Shown: positions 12,638 to 26,039, numbered from the stretch's first letter. The stretch: DNA of 64,000 nucleotides from Phaeotremella fagi (GCA_001599715.1 BCHU01000008.1:558001-622000); one strand, 5' to 3'. Program-made: numbers and translations. Notes: generated by a model not told the origin, from the letters alone.

Positions 12638-15486
12638 ATGAAATTATGTGAGAGAGTGAAAGGTTCTTTGCCACTTGCACAAAGCGCCTCGAAGACCGGA
12701 GCCCCTGCCTGCAGTAACCCAGTAGTTAGAGGTAAACATCAACTTTTGGACTTGGTTTCCACTTCATTTTCAATGGGATAATGTCTTTCCTTGCAGGTCA
12801 TTCAAGGAGACAAGATGCTGGTGGAGGAGGGGGAGGGATGGTTACCTATAGGTGAGAACCATCCATTTATGCTTTCCGAAAGATTGTCTAAGATAATGCT
12901 CAGGCATCTTCTAAGTCCGCAAGCAATGACAGTCCAGTAAGTTCTTGTTTATCCCTCTCTAATCTCACTTAACCTTTTCTCTACAGTAATCCGCTGAGGA
13001 CAATAGCTCATTGTGATATTGATGCCGCTTATGCTCGTTAGTCATCTCATTGGCATGTCTCACACAAGCTGATCCATTGAACAGAGTTCGAAATTGTTCG
13101 ACTTGGACTTCCAGATGACACACCTCTCATCACTATTCAATGGCAAAGTATCATAGCAGTATCTTACCCTGCAAGGAAATATGGTATAAAAAGGTCAGTA
13201 TTTGAGTTGAGTCCAGGATATCTTTTGACGGGAGTCACAGGTTTACTTCTCTGGAGGATGCGAAAAAAATATGTCCAGGTTTGATCGCTCAGCATGTAGC
13301 TACTTATCGAAATGGCGAGGCTGAAGCGGGATATTGGGATGAAGTGGACCCATCGACGCACAAGGTAGGGGATGATTACCCTGATGTTGTTAAACTAAGA
13401 CAATTTTGCAGGTCAGCTTGGATCCATACCGTCGAGAGTCTTTAAAGATTCTAGCTATCTTTAAGGAAATTGTGACCAAAGGAGAAATTGGTGTGTTTGT
13501 TGATCTCGAAGTATGATATGTTAGCTGATATCAAATCCGAAATACAGAAAAGGCGTCAATCGATGAAGCTTTCCTAGATCTTACACCTATGGTCATAGAT
13601 CGTCTTTTAGGACGACACCCATACTTGTCAACTCCACCATCAGACGCTCCAGAGGGCTTGGATTCTCCCCTACCTCCCGCTCCACCGATCGATTGGTCAA
13701 AAGCTGGCAATGTGTTTCCTATGAACGGAGAGCAAGAGGAGGATCATCAAAACGAGGATCATCGAAGTGAGGATGCTAGGAGTGAAGGTGGTGATCCAGA
13801 AGAAGAGACTGCAACATGGGAAGACTGGGCGCTATGTATGGGAGCTGAAATCATGGCTGAGGTTCGAGCAGAGGTTTGGAAAAAACTTCATTACACTTGC
13901 TCAGCTGTAAGTCAAAGGTCTCCTTTTGTCTCTGACGCTTGTTTAGGGAATTGCTCATAGCAAAGCAATGTCAAAATTGGGTTCTGGGTGGAAGAAACCG
14001 AACAATCAAACTGTACTTCGATCTTCAGCGACTGCTGCATTTCTGCGAGACATGGATTTCACTGATGTGAGCTTTGGATTGACGAAGACTTCTTTTGCTG
14101 ATGGTAATTCAGATTCGTTTCCTTGGCGGTAAATTGGGCAACGCTATTGCTAACGAGTATAACGCTAAGACTGTTGGAGATATGTTGTACGTACGATGAC
14201 TAGTTAGGCAACCCGCCGACTAATTGCTATTTCAGAACTGTACCGCTTGAGGAAATGCAATCGAGGTTCGGGGAAGAGAGTATCTGGGTATGGAATATTT
14301 TGAGAGTAAGTGGTGTTACCCAAAGAGATTCGTCGACTACTAACCATTGAGAAGGGTATCGATCACACCGAAGGTAAACTCATCGAATTTCATACAAAAG
14401 AACTTAACTGATAAGAACCACAGTCAAAGAGAAGCTTTCCACCAAATCGATGTTGGCATCGAAGAATGTCCGACCTGCAGTGACGACACCTGAACAAGGA
14501 CATCATTGGTTATCGGTGCTGGCTGGAGAACTGAATGTTCGACTTCGCGAAGCAAGGGAGGTTGCTCCAGGATTATGGCCTAAGACGTTGGTTCTAGGAC
14601 ATCGTCAAGGTAAGTGATATGCTCACAGGGCCCCAGCCACTGCTAAGGTTTGCTTGTTTACAGGAATCGAAGCACATCGTTCGCGTCAAACACCTTTTCC
14701 ATTCACTCGAAATCTCACAACTGATTACATCGTCAAATACGCAAGGAAGCTTTGGGATGAAGCTACCCAACCAATGAAGAACGGTAATATGAAACTCAAT
14801 AATGTACGTTTATACTTAGCTCTCTGTGAGCTTAGCTAAACCATATTCAGATGTCACTCTCCTTCACAGGTCTCGAAAGATTAGAGGAAGGTCAAAAAGG
14901 TATTGAAGGATTTTTTTCCGCTGGACCTTCGAAACCTCTAATCAAAGTCGAAAACAATATCAAAAGATCGAGATCGAATTCACCAACTACCCCACCTACT
15001 ATATCCCTCAACGCAAATCCATCATCTGATTCATCTAACAAGAAACCTAGATTACCAACTCTCCACGCGACAAAACGAAAGACAGCCCTCGAAACTTTCC
15101 TCACCAAAAATGGCGAATCATCAAGTTCAAGGGCTCCAACTCCTAAACCATCCGAGGTGGAAATCATAACTATCGAAGATGAAAATATAAATCAACCTGA
15201 GGTCGAGGAAGGAATTGAAATCATGGATGAATCCTCGTGGACATGTCCCAAGTGTCGAGAGAAATTCGTCGTTCCGACAGATCTATCTGCAGAGGAACGA
15301 AAACAATTTCAGGATTTACAAAAACAAGAACATGAGGATTATCATTTCGCTCTGAGCCTTTCGAACGGTGGTGATCAGACTATAATCAAACCTGTCGAAG
15401 TGAACGCTAAAGTAAAAAAGAAAATCAAGAAACCGCAAGGTATAAAGGCGTTTTTCACGCCTCAGAATAAGGATGGGAAGAAATGA
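12638..15486 (+). CDS. RAD30: DNA polymerase eta (Y-family translesion polymerase)
   Basis: Translesion polymerase that copies past UV photoproducts and is recruited to stalled forks by ubiquitinated PCNA. Fifteen exons give 715 aa in one frame. The catalytic palm shows IAHCDIDAAYAQFE, then YPARKYGIKR and the second acidic motif SIDEAFLDLTP; GIAHSKAMSKLGSGWKKPN and FLGGKLGNAIA follow. A UBZ-type zinc finger lies near the C-terminus (CPKCREKF ... HEDYH). Two PCNA-binding (PIP-like) motifs are present: QKGIEGFF at the start of exon 15 and PQGIKAFF near the C-terminal end. Start choice: ATG 12638 splices in frame (intron 12732-12796), but ATG 12838 (MVTYRHLLSPQ) is an alternative and would remove a Gly-rich leader. 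Exon 12 is only 19 nt. Confidence 0.92.
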
Positions 15487-15711
15487 TTGACGCTCTGTAA
15501 ACTAGTATTTGATAATTTATCTTCGTTTGATCGTGGATGTACTCAGTGTATCAATCTAGATGTATTTTCTTGTCACTCTTCTCATTATCTGAAAATGATG
15601 CATTGCCCCGAAGAAATCTCAAATTCTTCTTCTTACAATTTGTTTTTTTTATAGAAATAAGATAAAAAAACTTCCACGAAACGACAATAAAATGAACAGT
15701 TACAGTTTTGA

Positions 15712-18700
15712 TCAACTCCAACTTGGTGAAGCACTATAACCACCTCCAGCGCCCCAACCACCTTTCTTGTTTCCGTTGGTATTCGTGTTTCCATTCACGC
15801 CACCGTTATTACCGTTTGATGGACCTGGTTGACCTGGTGGATTGTATTGTGGTGAGGATGGACTAGGAGTTGATGTTAGTTTGATATCAACTGAGAATTG
15901 GCTATGACTTACGAGAACGCAGGTGAAGCTGGTGAATAAGCTGGACTTGCTGGTGAATAAGTAGGTGAAGTAGGTGAATAAGCCGGACTAGCTGGAGAAT
16001 AAGTTGGCGAGGTTGGACTGAATTGTGGACTTGTAGGACTGAAAAACAAATAAATCAGTATGAGAAGTTAAATAATTTTTTTACAAAAACTCACGAGTAT
16101 CTAGGACTGGTAGCCTGGAAAGGTTGAGGACTGGTTGGACTATAAGAAGGAGAAGTAGGTGAGAAAGCAGGACTAGCCGGACTATATCTCGGTGAAGTGA
16201 GACCACCTGGACCAAGTGGACTTGTCGGACTGTAAGCCGGACTAGCGGGTGAGTAAGGACTAGCGTTTCTAGCGGCAGCACCAGCGAAATTGGGTGAAGC
16301 GGGTGAATAAGTTGGACTTGAGGGTGAGAAAGATGGTGAGGCTGGTGAGAATTGAGGACTGGATGGTGAATAGGCTGGACTGGTGATTCCGTATCCGTTA
16401 CCCGCTCCCCAGGGTGTCGCACCGCCGGCACCTTGGAACGGTGAACTTGGACTATAGGCTGGTGAGGTAACTGCGAAAGGTGATGTTGGTGAATAACCTG
16501 CTGGTGAGGAAGGTGAATATCCAGGTGACATTCCACCATGCATCGGTGATTGGCCGTAACCAAGATAAGCGAAATTACCACCATCTTCGTTATTAGACGA
16601 TTGGAGTGGTGAGAAAGCAGCTGAACCAACTGCACCTCCATTCCATGCTGGTGAGAAATTGTCATAGGGTGTCATGTTACCACCCGGTGTCATACCTCCA
16701 GCTAAACCTACGCCAGTAGCTAACATGTTTTGGACTGGTAATCGATGATCCACAATGACATCTTTCAACATTGTCATGTCCAACGAAACGTCGAAAGCTC
16801 CAGTACCCATTGGAGCCATTTGACCGAGTAAGACGTTCTCCGCCACACCAGAGCAATCATCGACATCACCGACTGCAGCAGCTTCCAACAGAATTTCAAC
16901 AGTCTCCTCGAAAGAACATCTGGATAATGCACCAGCATCCGTACGATTGATACCGTGTCTAGTGATACTCATCAGATGTCCCTTGTTACACATAAGATCG
17001 CAAAGTAAAGCCGTATGTCGATAATTGACATAAGAACCACCCATTTCCAAAACACTGTGCAACTCTTTGAACAAAGCGTTTCGACCAGCTTCGATACCCA
17101 AAACCTCGTAAACCTCATAACAATTATTTGAATAAGTTCGTATAGGATCCACACCGTCAACAGCGAGAACCCCTTTGAGATTGATACCGTCTGTTTCGAG
17201 ATACCATTCCTTCTCTTGATCGTATTCACCCTGTTGAGATAGAACGACTTTTTTACCTTCAGAAATGAAGACACGTTGAATACGGGGGATACCACCTAAT
17301 TCAACTTGATCCAATAAAGTACCTTCGATACGTTTCAAAAACATATCTTCGTCACCTATCAATTCTTCGTCTTCCTTCTCGGCGACGACACGAACACGAA
17401 TGATCAATTTTGGTGCGTTATCTTCTGAATGGATAACGAAAACATCTTTTCCGACAGTGTTGGCGATGGCGTTGACGATTTCTGCCATTTCATAACCACC
17501 ACCAAGGACTTTAGCACGATCTAGTTCGAGACGTAAAAGCCATGGTGAATGAAGTTCCAATCTGATATCTTCATCTGGAATGGCGAAGAAAGCATCAACG
17601 AAATCTTGATCTTCTTCGATATCCGTTGAATCCAATTTCGGATCATAAAAGATTTCAACCGAAGCGGTGATATCACGTAATCTCGTGTGAGTCAATTTTC
17701 TCATAATCTCATGAGCGTCTTCTTCCGTTCGACTGTATTCTCGATCTAGATAAACGTTCAAAGCCGGTGTTCGGATGTTCACAGCGACGTTGATGATTTC
17801 CTTTAAACGAGGCACACCACCGGTAACACTTTTACTTGAAACACCAGCGTAATGGAAAGTGTTCAACGTCATTTGAGTAGCTGGTTCACCGATAGATTGA
17901 GCGGCCAAAGTACCAACCATCTCTGCAGGATCTACGATAGCCTTATTGAAAATCTGTTCGATTTCTCCAACAACCCAATCAAAAGCTTCTCTGTTCAAAT
18001 GGTACTCCTCCAAAACTCGACGGGTAGCTAGATGGGATCGTAAAAGAATACTGAAGAGGAGAGTAGCGTTTCGTTGGTTTTCCTGAGAGATACTGTCATC
18101 ACCACGAACGACGATTAGCCGGTCCAGCAAAGCTTTTCTCGATTCGATCAAATAAACAGGATCAAGATCTGATGGAACTCTTGGATCGATATGGAAGATT
18201 TGTTGAGAATTCTGTACGATTCGTTGAATATTCACTGGTAATGGATGGCCGGGTGTGCCGTCTGGGAAAATCTCATCACGGAGGATAGCACGATCTTCTG
18301 ATAGTTGACGGAATTCTTCGTCGAGTAACGTCTGAAGCGAAACTGAAGTTGAATCTATACCAGCTTGAAGAATTCCTTTACTGAAACCACCACTATGACC
18401 TATAACGTCGATTTTGTATTTCCGTTCATAAGCTCGATGAGATAATCGAATAATATCCAAACTCTGATCAAATCAGTAAACCTTTCAATATATGTACGAT
18501 AGAGACTAACCTGCTTCTCCATGGCAGCACCATCCATTCCATCTTCACCATAGGTGAACTGTAAGATATCACCACCGGAATTCCTAACCGTCCCATCATA
18601 ACAAACTTTCAAATCTTCCATAGCCTTGACCAGTCTACGTTGGATATAACCGGTTTCAGCAGTTTTGACAGCAGTATCAATCAAACCTTCACGACCACCC

Positions 18701-21688
18701 ATAGCATGGAAGAAGAATTCCTGTGGAGTCAAACCTCTAAGATACGAATTTTCGACAAACCCTCTTGATTCAGGTCCATAATCGTCTTTGGAGAAATGAG
18801 GTAGTGTTCGATGTCTGAATCCGAAAGGTATACGTTTACCTTCGACGATTTGTTGACCTACACAACCTGACATTTGTGATATATTGATAAAAGATCCTTT
18901 GGATCCTGATACAACCATCTGTTTAACGTTGTTATCGGCTTTCAAATTGTCTTGAGCGGTTTTACCAGCCCAATCACGAGCTTTGTTGAGTTCTCCAGAA
19001 ACTGCCGCTTCAAGTGTTTCACGTATCGTCATACCTGGTCTAGGTTTCATCTGATTAGCTTCTGCCTCACTGATGAATCCCTGTACAGCTTCTTTAGCTT
19101 GAACCAATCTGTTGTTGATACCAGCCATCGTAGCTGAATCAGCAATGGTATCTCCAATACCGACACTGAACCCATTATGTAAAAGCCAAAAGTTGACCAT
19201 CATTTGCACAGAAGAGAAGAAATCTCTTGTAGCCACTGGACCAAGTTCTCTGAAGATAACATGGACAAGACCATTATTCGCACTTCCAGCCATATTCTTG
19301 ACAATAGTTCCATGAATGATTTCTCCGTTATCAATCAAAACATTTTCATCAGTAACATCAATAGGTGAAGGTTTCTCGTTGTTCTTGAAAGTGATATTAA
19401 TCCCTTGAGGAATACAGAGTGATAAAAGTTGTTTCCCAGTCCACATCGGTATGGGTTTGAAGATCGCTGGAGGTGGAATGGTCCCGTCCCATCCTGGAAG
19501 CCATAATAAAATGTTTTGAACTTCGCGCCATCCACAGAAACTATCGCGGAGAGTGAATTTTCGGATTCCACATAACGTATCTTGAACGATTCCCATGACG
19601 GGTTTATTTGCTTGAGGCGAGATGATCTAGAAAAGACACATGTTGAGCAACCCTTTCAAATGGGGTGGCAAACAACGATATGTACCTGTCTGGGCACCCA
19701 TGCTATCTGACTCAATTCTGCCCTCGTCTCTTCACTTTGCGGAACGCTAAGAAGGTGAGTCAGTAAAAGTCGACTATCGCTCAGTGATTGGACATACTGC
19801 AAATTCATTTCATCACCATCGAAATCGGCATTGTAAGGAGATGTGCTAGGGTACATTAGTATTGAGAAACTTGACGAGGTCAGGAAGCATACACCGAGAG
19901 ATTCAAACGGAAGGCTAACCAAGGGTTAGCTTTGTTCACTTCTACAAAGAAGATACCCACTAGAATAATTCATCAATTTGATTCGATGACTCATCATAGA
20001 CATTTTATGTAAAGAGGGTTGACGATTGAAAAGCACGTAACTAAAACTATCAGTACATGGTAAGCGACACTAAAAACTCACTCTCCATCCTTAAGATGTC
20101 TCTCTACTATCCAACCGAATTGTAAACTGATAGGTTCACTAGTTTTACGATATTTCAAATCGACACGTTCACCGGTATCTTTGACATAGTATCGAGCTCC
20201 TGGGTAAGTAGCCGGCCCGTTGTTCACAAGTGTTTGAAGATAGACAATGTTATACGGAGTAACTGAAGTAATCAATCAATATCATCTACCTCAGATAGAA
20301 GACACAACCTACCTCTCTCTGGATAAGTCAAAGTCATAGCGATACTCTTTGGTACACCAACCTGATCCAACTGTAAATTAGGATCACCAGTGATGACCGT
20401 TCTCGCCGAGAAATCTACACGTTTACCCATCAAATTTCCTCTTAATCTACCTTCCTTCCCCTTCAATCTCGCACGAATGGCTTTGATAGGTCTACCTGAT
20501 TTCTGCATTGCTTGTGGAATACCAGCGATATCGTTGTCCATGTACGTGGCGACGTGGAATTGTAATAAATCGAAATGTTCAGTGACGACTGAAGGTGGTA
20601 CACCCTCAGCTTCCAATCGTCGAACTGTCGCTGAAGTCTTCAAGATTTCTCCAAGTTTATATGTCAAATCATCTTCTGATCTCATTGATCCTCCATCAAC
20701 AGAGATTGAGGGTCGAACCGCTGCAGGAGGTACAGGTAAAACTGTAAGAATCATCCAATCAGGTCTTGCGTATTCAGCGTTTAATCCCATGATATGCAGA
20801 TCCTCCGGGTTGATCTTTTTCAGTGTGTTGTGAATATCACCAGGAGAAACGTTTCGTTTTTCAGGTTCACTGGATTCGTCCCCTTTATCTGCTTTGGGTG
20901 CTTTCCAAACACCTATCAATTTAAGACCTTCTTTTCTCCAAAGTGGTTGTTCAGCACCACAACCCCCGTGACCTTTTCGTACACCTTTGGCGTGATCTCG
21001 TAAAAACTCTTCTTCATTGGTAGCGTCACCGTCTTCCTCCAACGAATCAACTTCACAGATCATTTTAGGTCTAGCGATCCCCCAAATATGTTTCAATCGA
21101 TGTTGAGCTTTAACTCTTCTGACGATTCTTGCAACTTCAGGATCTCTCGTGTCAACTTTCAATCGACCACAACTGAAGCAGACGCATTCCAGAATTTTCT
21201 TGACTTTAACAATGAATCCGGCATGGAAGACAGGTCTGGCGAGTTCGATATGACCGAAATGACCTGGACATTCTGCCATCCCTTCGAGACATGTTTGACA
21301 TTTGAAATTCCGATCAATAGCTTACATGAATGTAAGTGTTGGTGTCGAGAAGAATCAAGTTTATCAAAACTTACTGCCCATTTTGGGGTCCATGAGACCA
21401 CCAACTTTTTGCTTCTGGCCTGTTTCGTCCATTACTTCGGGATGTTCAATCTTGGCGACAGAGAACGCTTTCTATGAGGTGGGCAGAGGGTCAGTAAGGT
21501 TCCAAAAGTATAGTTTGTGAGGAATAACAACATGTCCAATCAACATTTTCCTTTCATAACGTCTGTTCGAGATTCCCGCCACCCAAAACTAAGAATCAAC
21601 TCACGATTTCTTCAGGACTCATTACACCGAATTGAATCTCCCTAATCTGCCTAACAGGCGCCGAAGAATAAGGGAAAGTGACCGTCAT
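15712..21688 (-). CDS. RPB1: RNA polymerase II largest subunit
   Basis: Catalytic subunit of Pol II. Twelve exons (21688-21605, 21471-21375, 21320-20313, 20262-20082, 20040-19961, 19914-19893, 19845-19798, 19746-19686, 19626-18511, 18463-16095, 16038-15913, 15862-15712) sum to 1780 aa. Landmarks in order: [17 protein letters not shown], the zinc-clamp [35 protein letters not shown], the catalytic Mg site [11 protein letters not shown], the trigger-loop region [13 protein letters not shown] and the C-terminal heptad domain. The CTD has about 19 [Y/F]SPxSP units interrupted by non-heptad linkers and ends [11 protein letters not shown]. Two introns lie inside the CTD, and exon 6 is a 22-nt micro-exon. 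Exons 5-8 are all under 100 nt and cluster around the active-site region. Confidence 0.97.
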
Positions 21689-22539
21689 GATGAATGGATT
21701 CTACACAAATGAAATTCGAAACCTGTGATCTTCCTTTCCAAGGGATTCCTCCAAACTCTTCAACTATATCTGACACTTTTCTCTAATTGAAAAAACAAAA
21801 TGATACAATTCGCGATAATAACAGATGACTAAATGGTGTTTTGGGATTACTCGACTACCGATTATTGATGAATAAAGAACGAATTAGAAGACGAATGAAA
21901 TATCCTATGATTGATGTTTGGTATCTATAATCTAAATTCGAAAAAGGATGTTATCGACTTTTCGAAATGGGGGGGGTATGTAATATTGAGAGAAATTAAT
22001 CCAATCAAGGAGTCTCTTCTTTATTTTATGATGCGTGATAAGGTCGTTTACTTTGATTTACTTTTTTTGGTTGGGTTTGAGTTTGATATATGATATTTAG
22101 ATGACGTGAGAAAAGTCGAACGCGATGACCTGTTTTCCAAAACGATTTTATCTACGCTCCTTCCTTGTTTTGGTGGGGATAGGTGAAATCGGTGGTTTTA
22201 TCGGATGGTGATATTCTGCTACTTTGGTGAGATGTGACTTGTCTCACTTTTGAAGAATATTAAATGGAAGATGAGAGAAAAAGAGAGATTGAAAGAGAGA
22301 GAGAATAGATAAAAAGAGTGTCAGTACAGGTAGATAGGTAGATGGTGTTATGTTAAACACAATGACTAAGGGTCGATAACCCCGATTAAACACCGAGTGT
22401 GGCGCCAGTCTATCTTGTAAGTATCTGCATACACCCATCTATATAAGTTAACTCTGACCACGACCAGAAGTATATATGCTCTGGCGGGTGAGTGGGTATA
22501 TAATAAGATCACAGATCAACCAACACCGTTATTCACAAT
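21689..22539. promoter_or_regulatory. RPB1 upstream region and 3' flank of the 6PGL gene
   Basis: An 851-bp region. The RPB1 promoter should lie near 21700-22100. A GA-rich tract (about 22273-22310) lies farther out. I see no gene and no clear TATA box at a useful distance. Confidence 0.45.
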
Positions 22540-23588
22540 CTAAAATCCTTTCCCAGTTTGATTAACAGCTTCATCCATCGCTTTCTTGTTCTTCTTTCTC
22601 TCCTCAGCAACAGCATCATCAGCCTCGTTGATAGATTCAGCTTCAATCCATTTGAATTCCGTGTTGGGGTATTGAACTTTCTTAGCAGCTGCTACATCTG
22701 TGAACCAAAAGACTAAACCAGGTCTAATTGAGTTTTGTCAGTTAGGCTGCTGGTTTATTGACGAAAGTTGTTACTCACGACGCTGGACGGACTCTTGAAC
22801 ATGGTAATCCGTCTTCTGGTTTATCTAGGATGTTGGCTAACATATCTTGTTTACCTTCACCTGTTGCTACGAAAGCACATCTGAAAGCGTGGTTTAGAAC
22901 TGGGTACCTGAAATATTGGAAACATCAGTATTTGATCCACTATAAACGACACTACAACGTACGTAAAAGTGATTCTTCTCTTTGGTGGTTTTGGACTATC
23001 CTCAATTTCAGCGATCCAACGATCGGATTCGGTGAGTAATGGATGACCAGGGAATAGAGAACATGTATGACCATCTGGTCCCATACCCAAAAGAATTAAG
23101 TCGAAAGTAGGATACCTAGCAGCGTTCATTCCAGCGAAAGTCGAAACCAATTGTTGTTCGTAATCATCAGCGATGTCCACAGCTTCACTCTCAGCTTTCT
23201 CTTTATCAGCAGGTTCCCCAGTTGGATCGGCCAAAGTTGATTCAGTGAACAACGAAGTGTTGATCGTATGAATTTGTTCTTTCGAAATTGGGACGGTATC
23301 AAGGAAAGCTTTGGCACAAGCGGCATAGTTTGAATCTTCATGATCGAGTGGAACGATTCTTTCATCCGCAAAGAAAACTTCCCATTTGTCCCATTGAATG
23401 CCTTCTGTTTTGGCTAGTGGTTTGAGATTGTTTGGTAATGAACCTCCTGAAAGAGCGATGGTGAATTTACCACGTTTGGTGATGGCGTCTGTTTGAGCTT
23501 TGAGAATGAAATTAGCGAGTGATTCGGTGAGATGAGGGACAGTGTCGAAAGTGTAGAGAACGGGTGGAGAAGCTAGACCTTGAGGCAT
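22540..23588 (-). CDS. SOL3: 6-phosphogluconolactonase
   Basis: Second enzyme of the oxidative pentose phosphate pathway: hydrolyses 6-phosphogluconolactone to 6-phosphogluconate, downstream of glucose-6-phosphate dehydrogenase. Exons 23588-22963, 22907-22779 and 22723-22540 give 312 aa. Family motifs: [10 protein letters not shown] near residue 45, [17 protein letters not shown] near 75 and [19 protein letters not shown] near 165, which form the phosphate and active-site pockets. The tail after FTDVAAAKK is charged and ends NQTGKGF. The symbol follows yeast SOL3/SOL4; which paralog this matches cannot be told. It is divergently arranged with the SWI3-type gene across 291 bp. Confidence 0.93.
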
Positions 23589-23879
23589 TGTGCTGTGTAA
23601 GATGATAGATGATTAGATGAGGTGAATAAATGAATAAATTATAGTTTAAATTAGAAGATTAGGATTAGAATTATTATCATTCGAGGGAAGGTGTGAGATA
23701 GATGTACGTTAACTGACGTCAATTGGTATTTATTTGAGCCACAACTAGTACCCGCCACACAGACCCAACACCGATAACACCGTCGTAACAGCCCATTCGC
23801 GTCTCCTGTTGTTGTTACTGTAACTTACAACTTAATCCTTCTCTCTCTCTCATTCAACTTCCATCCTCCCATTTCTACC
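23589..23879. promoter_or_regulatory. Divergent promoter region, 6PGL and SWI3-type genes
   Basis: A 291-bp region with AT-rich sequence near the 6PGL start and a CT-rich tract (ctctctctctc near 23841) just before the SWI3-type ATG, as often seen in fungal core promoters. Confidence 0.5.
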
Positions 23880-26039
23880 ATGTCTTCAACACCAAAGTTA
23901 TCATTCAAAGTACCTGGTATCGAATCAGAAGAAGCTACAGGTGATGTTACAACTCATCAAGTTTCAACTGCTCCAGGTAAAGAAAGAGAAAGGGAAGTCT
24001 TATTCGGTGGTGAAATAGGTAACATCTCTCAAGGAATGGATATAGACGCTACTCCAGCAGGTAAGTCTCAAACTCAATTTGTACAATAACAATCTGACAC
24101 TTGGAATAGAATCATCAAACGCCGCTCTAACGACAACAGAACCAACCGCTCAAGCAGTCGCAACACCTGATGAAACACCCGTTGAACCAGAAAGACCATC
24201 TCCAGCAGAACTACACGAATTAGCAACGACTTATCTAGCAGCTCAAACTCATCCATTAATCATTCCATCCTATTCATCATGGTTCAGTCTGTCGACCATT
24301 CATCCATTAGAAAAGAAATCGTTACCTGAATTCTTCACTGGTAAAAACAGAAGCAAAACGCCTAGTATCTACAAGGATTATCGAGATTTCATGATTAACA
24401 CATATCGATTGAACCCTGGTGAATATTTGACTGTTACTGCTTGTAGAAGGAATTTGGCTGGGGATGTTGGTGCTATCATGAGAGTTCATGGGTTTTTGGA
24501 ACAATGGGGATTGATCAATTACCAGGTAGGTATTGACCTCATTTTGCAAATAAATACTGATGGCTAACTGTTGCCTAGATCGACCCCGATACTCGTCCAG
24601 CAGCACTTGGTCCACCATTCACAGGTCATTTCAGAGTCACACTCGATACACCTAAAGGTCTCAGCAATCTCGTTCATCCTGGTTCAAAACCTGGTCAAGG
24701 TGCTCTCGCTCTCGCTGCCAACACATCAACTATAACCCCACATCCAACCAATCTCGACCTTCGAAAAACAATCTACAATTCCACATCCCGTACGAAACCA
24801 GTAGCAACCGCTGAAGCTGAGAAGATTGCTGCTGCCAATGGTTCGTCACCCGTTAAAACTCAATCATTCAGTTGTGAAACTTGTGGTACGGATTGTACGA
24901 AACTTCGATACCACTCTTTGAAAGATGGAGAATACACACTTTGTTCGACATGTTACGTTTCTGGTCGATTCCCATCGACAATGTTCTCAGGTGATTTCGT
25001 CAGATTAGATGAACAAGTGTTCAAACATTCAGCTACAGGTGTTGGATCAGAATGGTCAGATCAAGAAACGCTACTTTTATTAGAAGGAATTGAAATGTTC
25101 GATGACGATTGGCAAGCGGTCGCCGAACATGTCGGAACTCGATCTAAAGAACAATGTATCTCGAAATTCGTTCAGTACCCAATCGAAGACTCCTATCTAA
25201 CCTCGGACCCTGCCGCTAATTTGGGACCATTGAGATATCAAGCTGGATTGAATGGTTTACCGTTCGAAGGATCAGAGAATCCAGTCATGTCGGTGGTCAC
25301 ATTCTTGGCTAGCGCTGTTGGACCTGCTGTAGCTGCTGCAGCTGCTCAAAGTGCTTTAGGAGAACTTGCCGATGGATTGAAGAGGAAAAGAACGACGGAA
25401 AAAGAGGAGATCGAGAACAAGAAAAGTAAAAGTGATGAAACGGAGACTGAGGTCAAAGAGGAAGGAATGGTAGTTGATGGCGAAGCTTCCAAAGTTGAAG
25501 GTGAATCAGACAAAATCGAATCAACTTCAACGACCGAAATCGTCCAACCTCTCGAAACTGAAACCGAAACTGAACCCACGGACATCACCCCAGCACCAAC
25601 AGATTCAGAAGTCACCCGAGCCGCCAAAATCGCACTCGGAGCAGCCGCGAAAAAAGCCAAAACTCTAGCCCAACACGAAGATCAAAGAATCTCTCAACTG
25701 GTCTCAAGATTAGTTTCGGCTCAGGTGAAAAAAGTAGAATTGAAATTAACGATGTTTGAGAGGTTGGAGGAGATACTGGAAACTGAAAAAAGGAATGTTG
25801 AAGTTGGTCGACAACAGTTGTTCAAAGATCGATTGAACGTCATGAAGCAACTTAGTCAGGTTGAGGAATTGGTTCGTAAAGCTAACGCTAACGCCAACTC
25901 TGGCGGTGGGGTTAGTGGAACAGAGATTCAAGCTGTTAAACAATCTTTTGAAGGGAGTACTGCAGAGAGAGTTGGTCAGGTTCAACAACAGGATTTGGAG
26001 GTTCCGAAACCTGGTGAAGGGGTTTTGGCTCAGTTATAG
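23880..26039 (+). CDS. SWI/SNF-RSC complex subunit (SWIRM-ZZ-SANT protein, SWI3/RSC8 type)
   Basis: Core scaffold subunit of ATP-dependent chromatin remodellers. Exons 23880-24060, 24110-24525 and 24579-26039 give 685 aa. The SWIRM domain spans about residues 110-205 ([59 protein letters not shown]). A ZZ-like zinc finger follows (CETCGTDC ... LCSTCY), then a SANT domain ([35 protein letters not shown]). An acidic/Lys linker (about 490-560) precedes a C-terminal coiled coil that dimerises these proteins ([20 protein letters not shown]). The order matches yeast Swi3 and Rsc8. I cannot tell which of the two this is; the protein is closer in length to Rsc8 (557) than to Swi3 (825). Confidence 0.92.

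Noticed and set aside
16081..16665. 194-codon second frame over the CTD
   Set aside because: Repetitive His/Leu/Pro reading caused by the heptad repeats in a shifted frame.
20390..20833. 147-codon plus-strand frame inside RPB1
   Set aside because: Antisense shadow of the highly conserved RPB1 coding exon.
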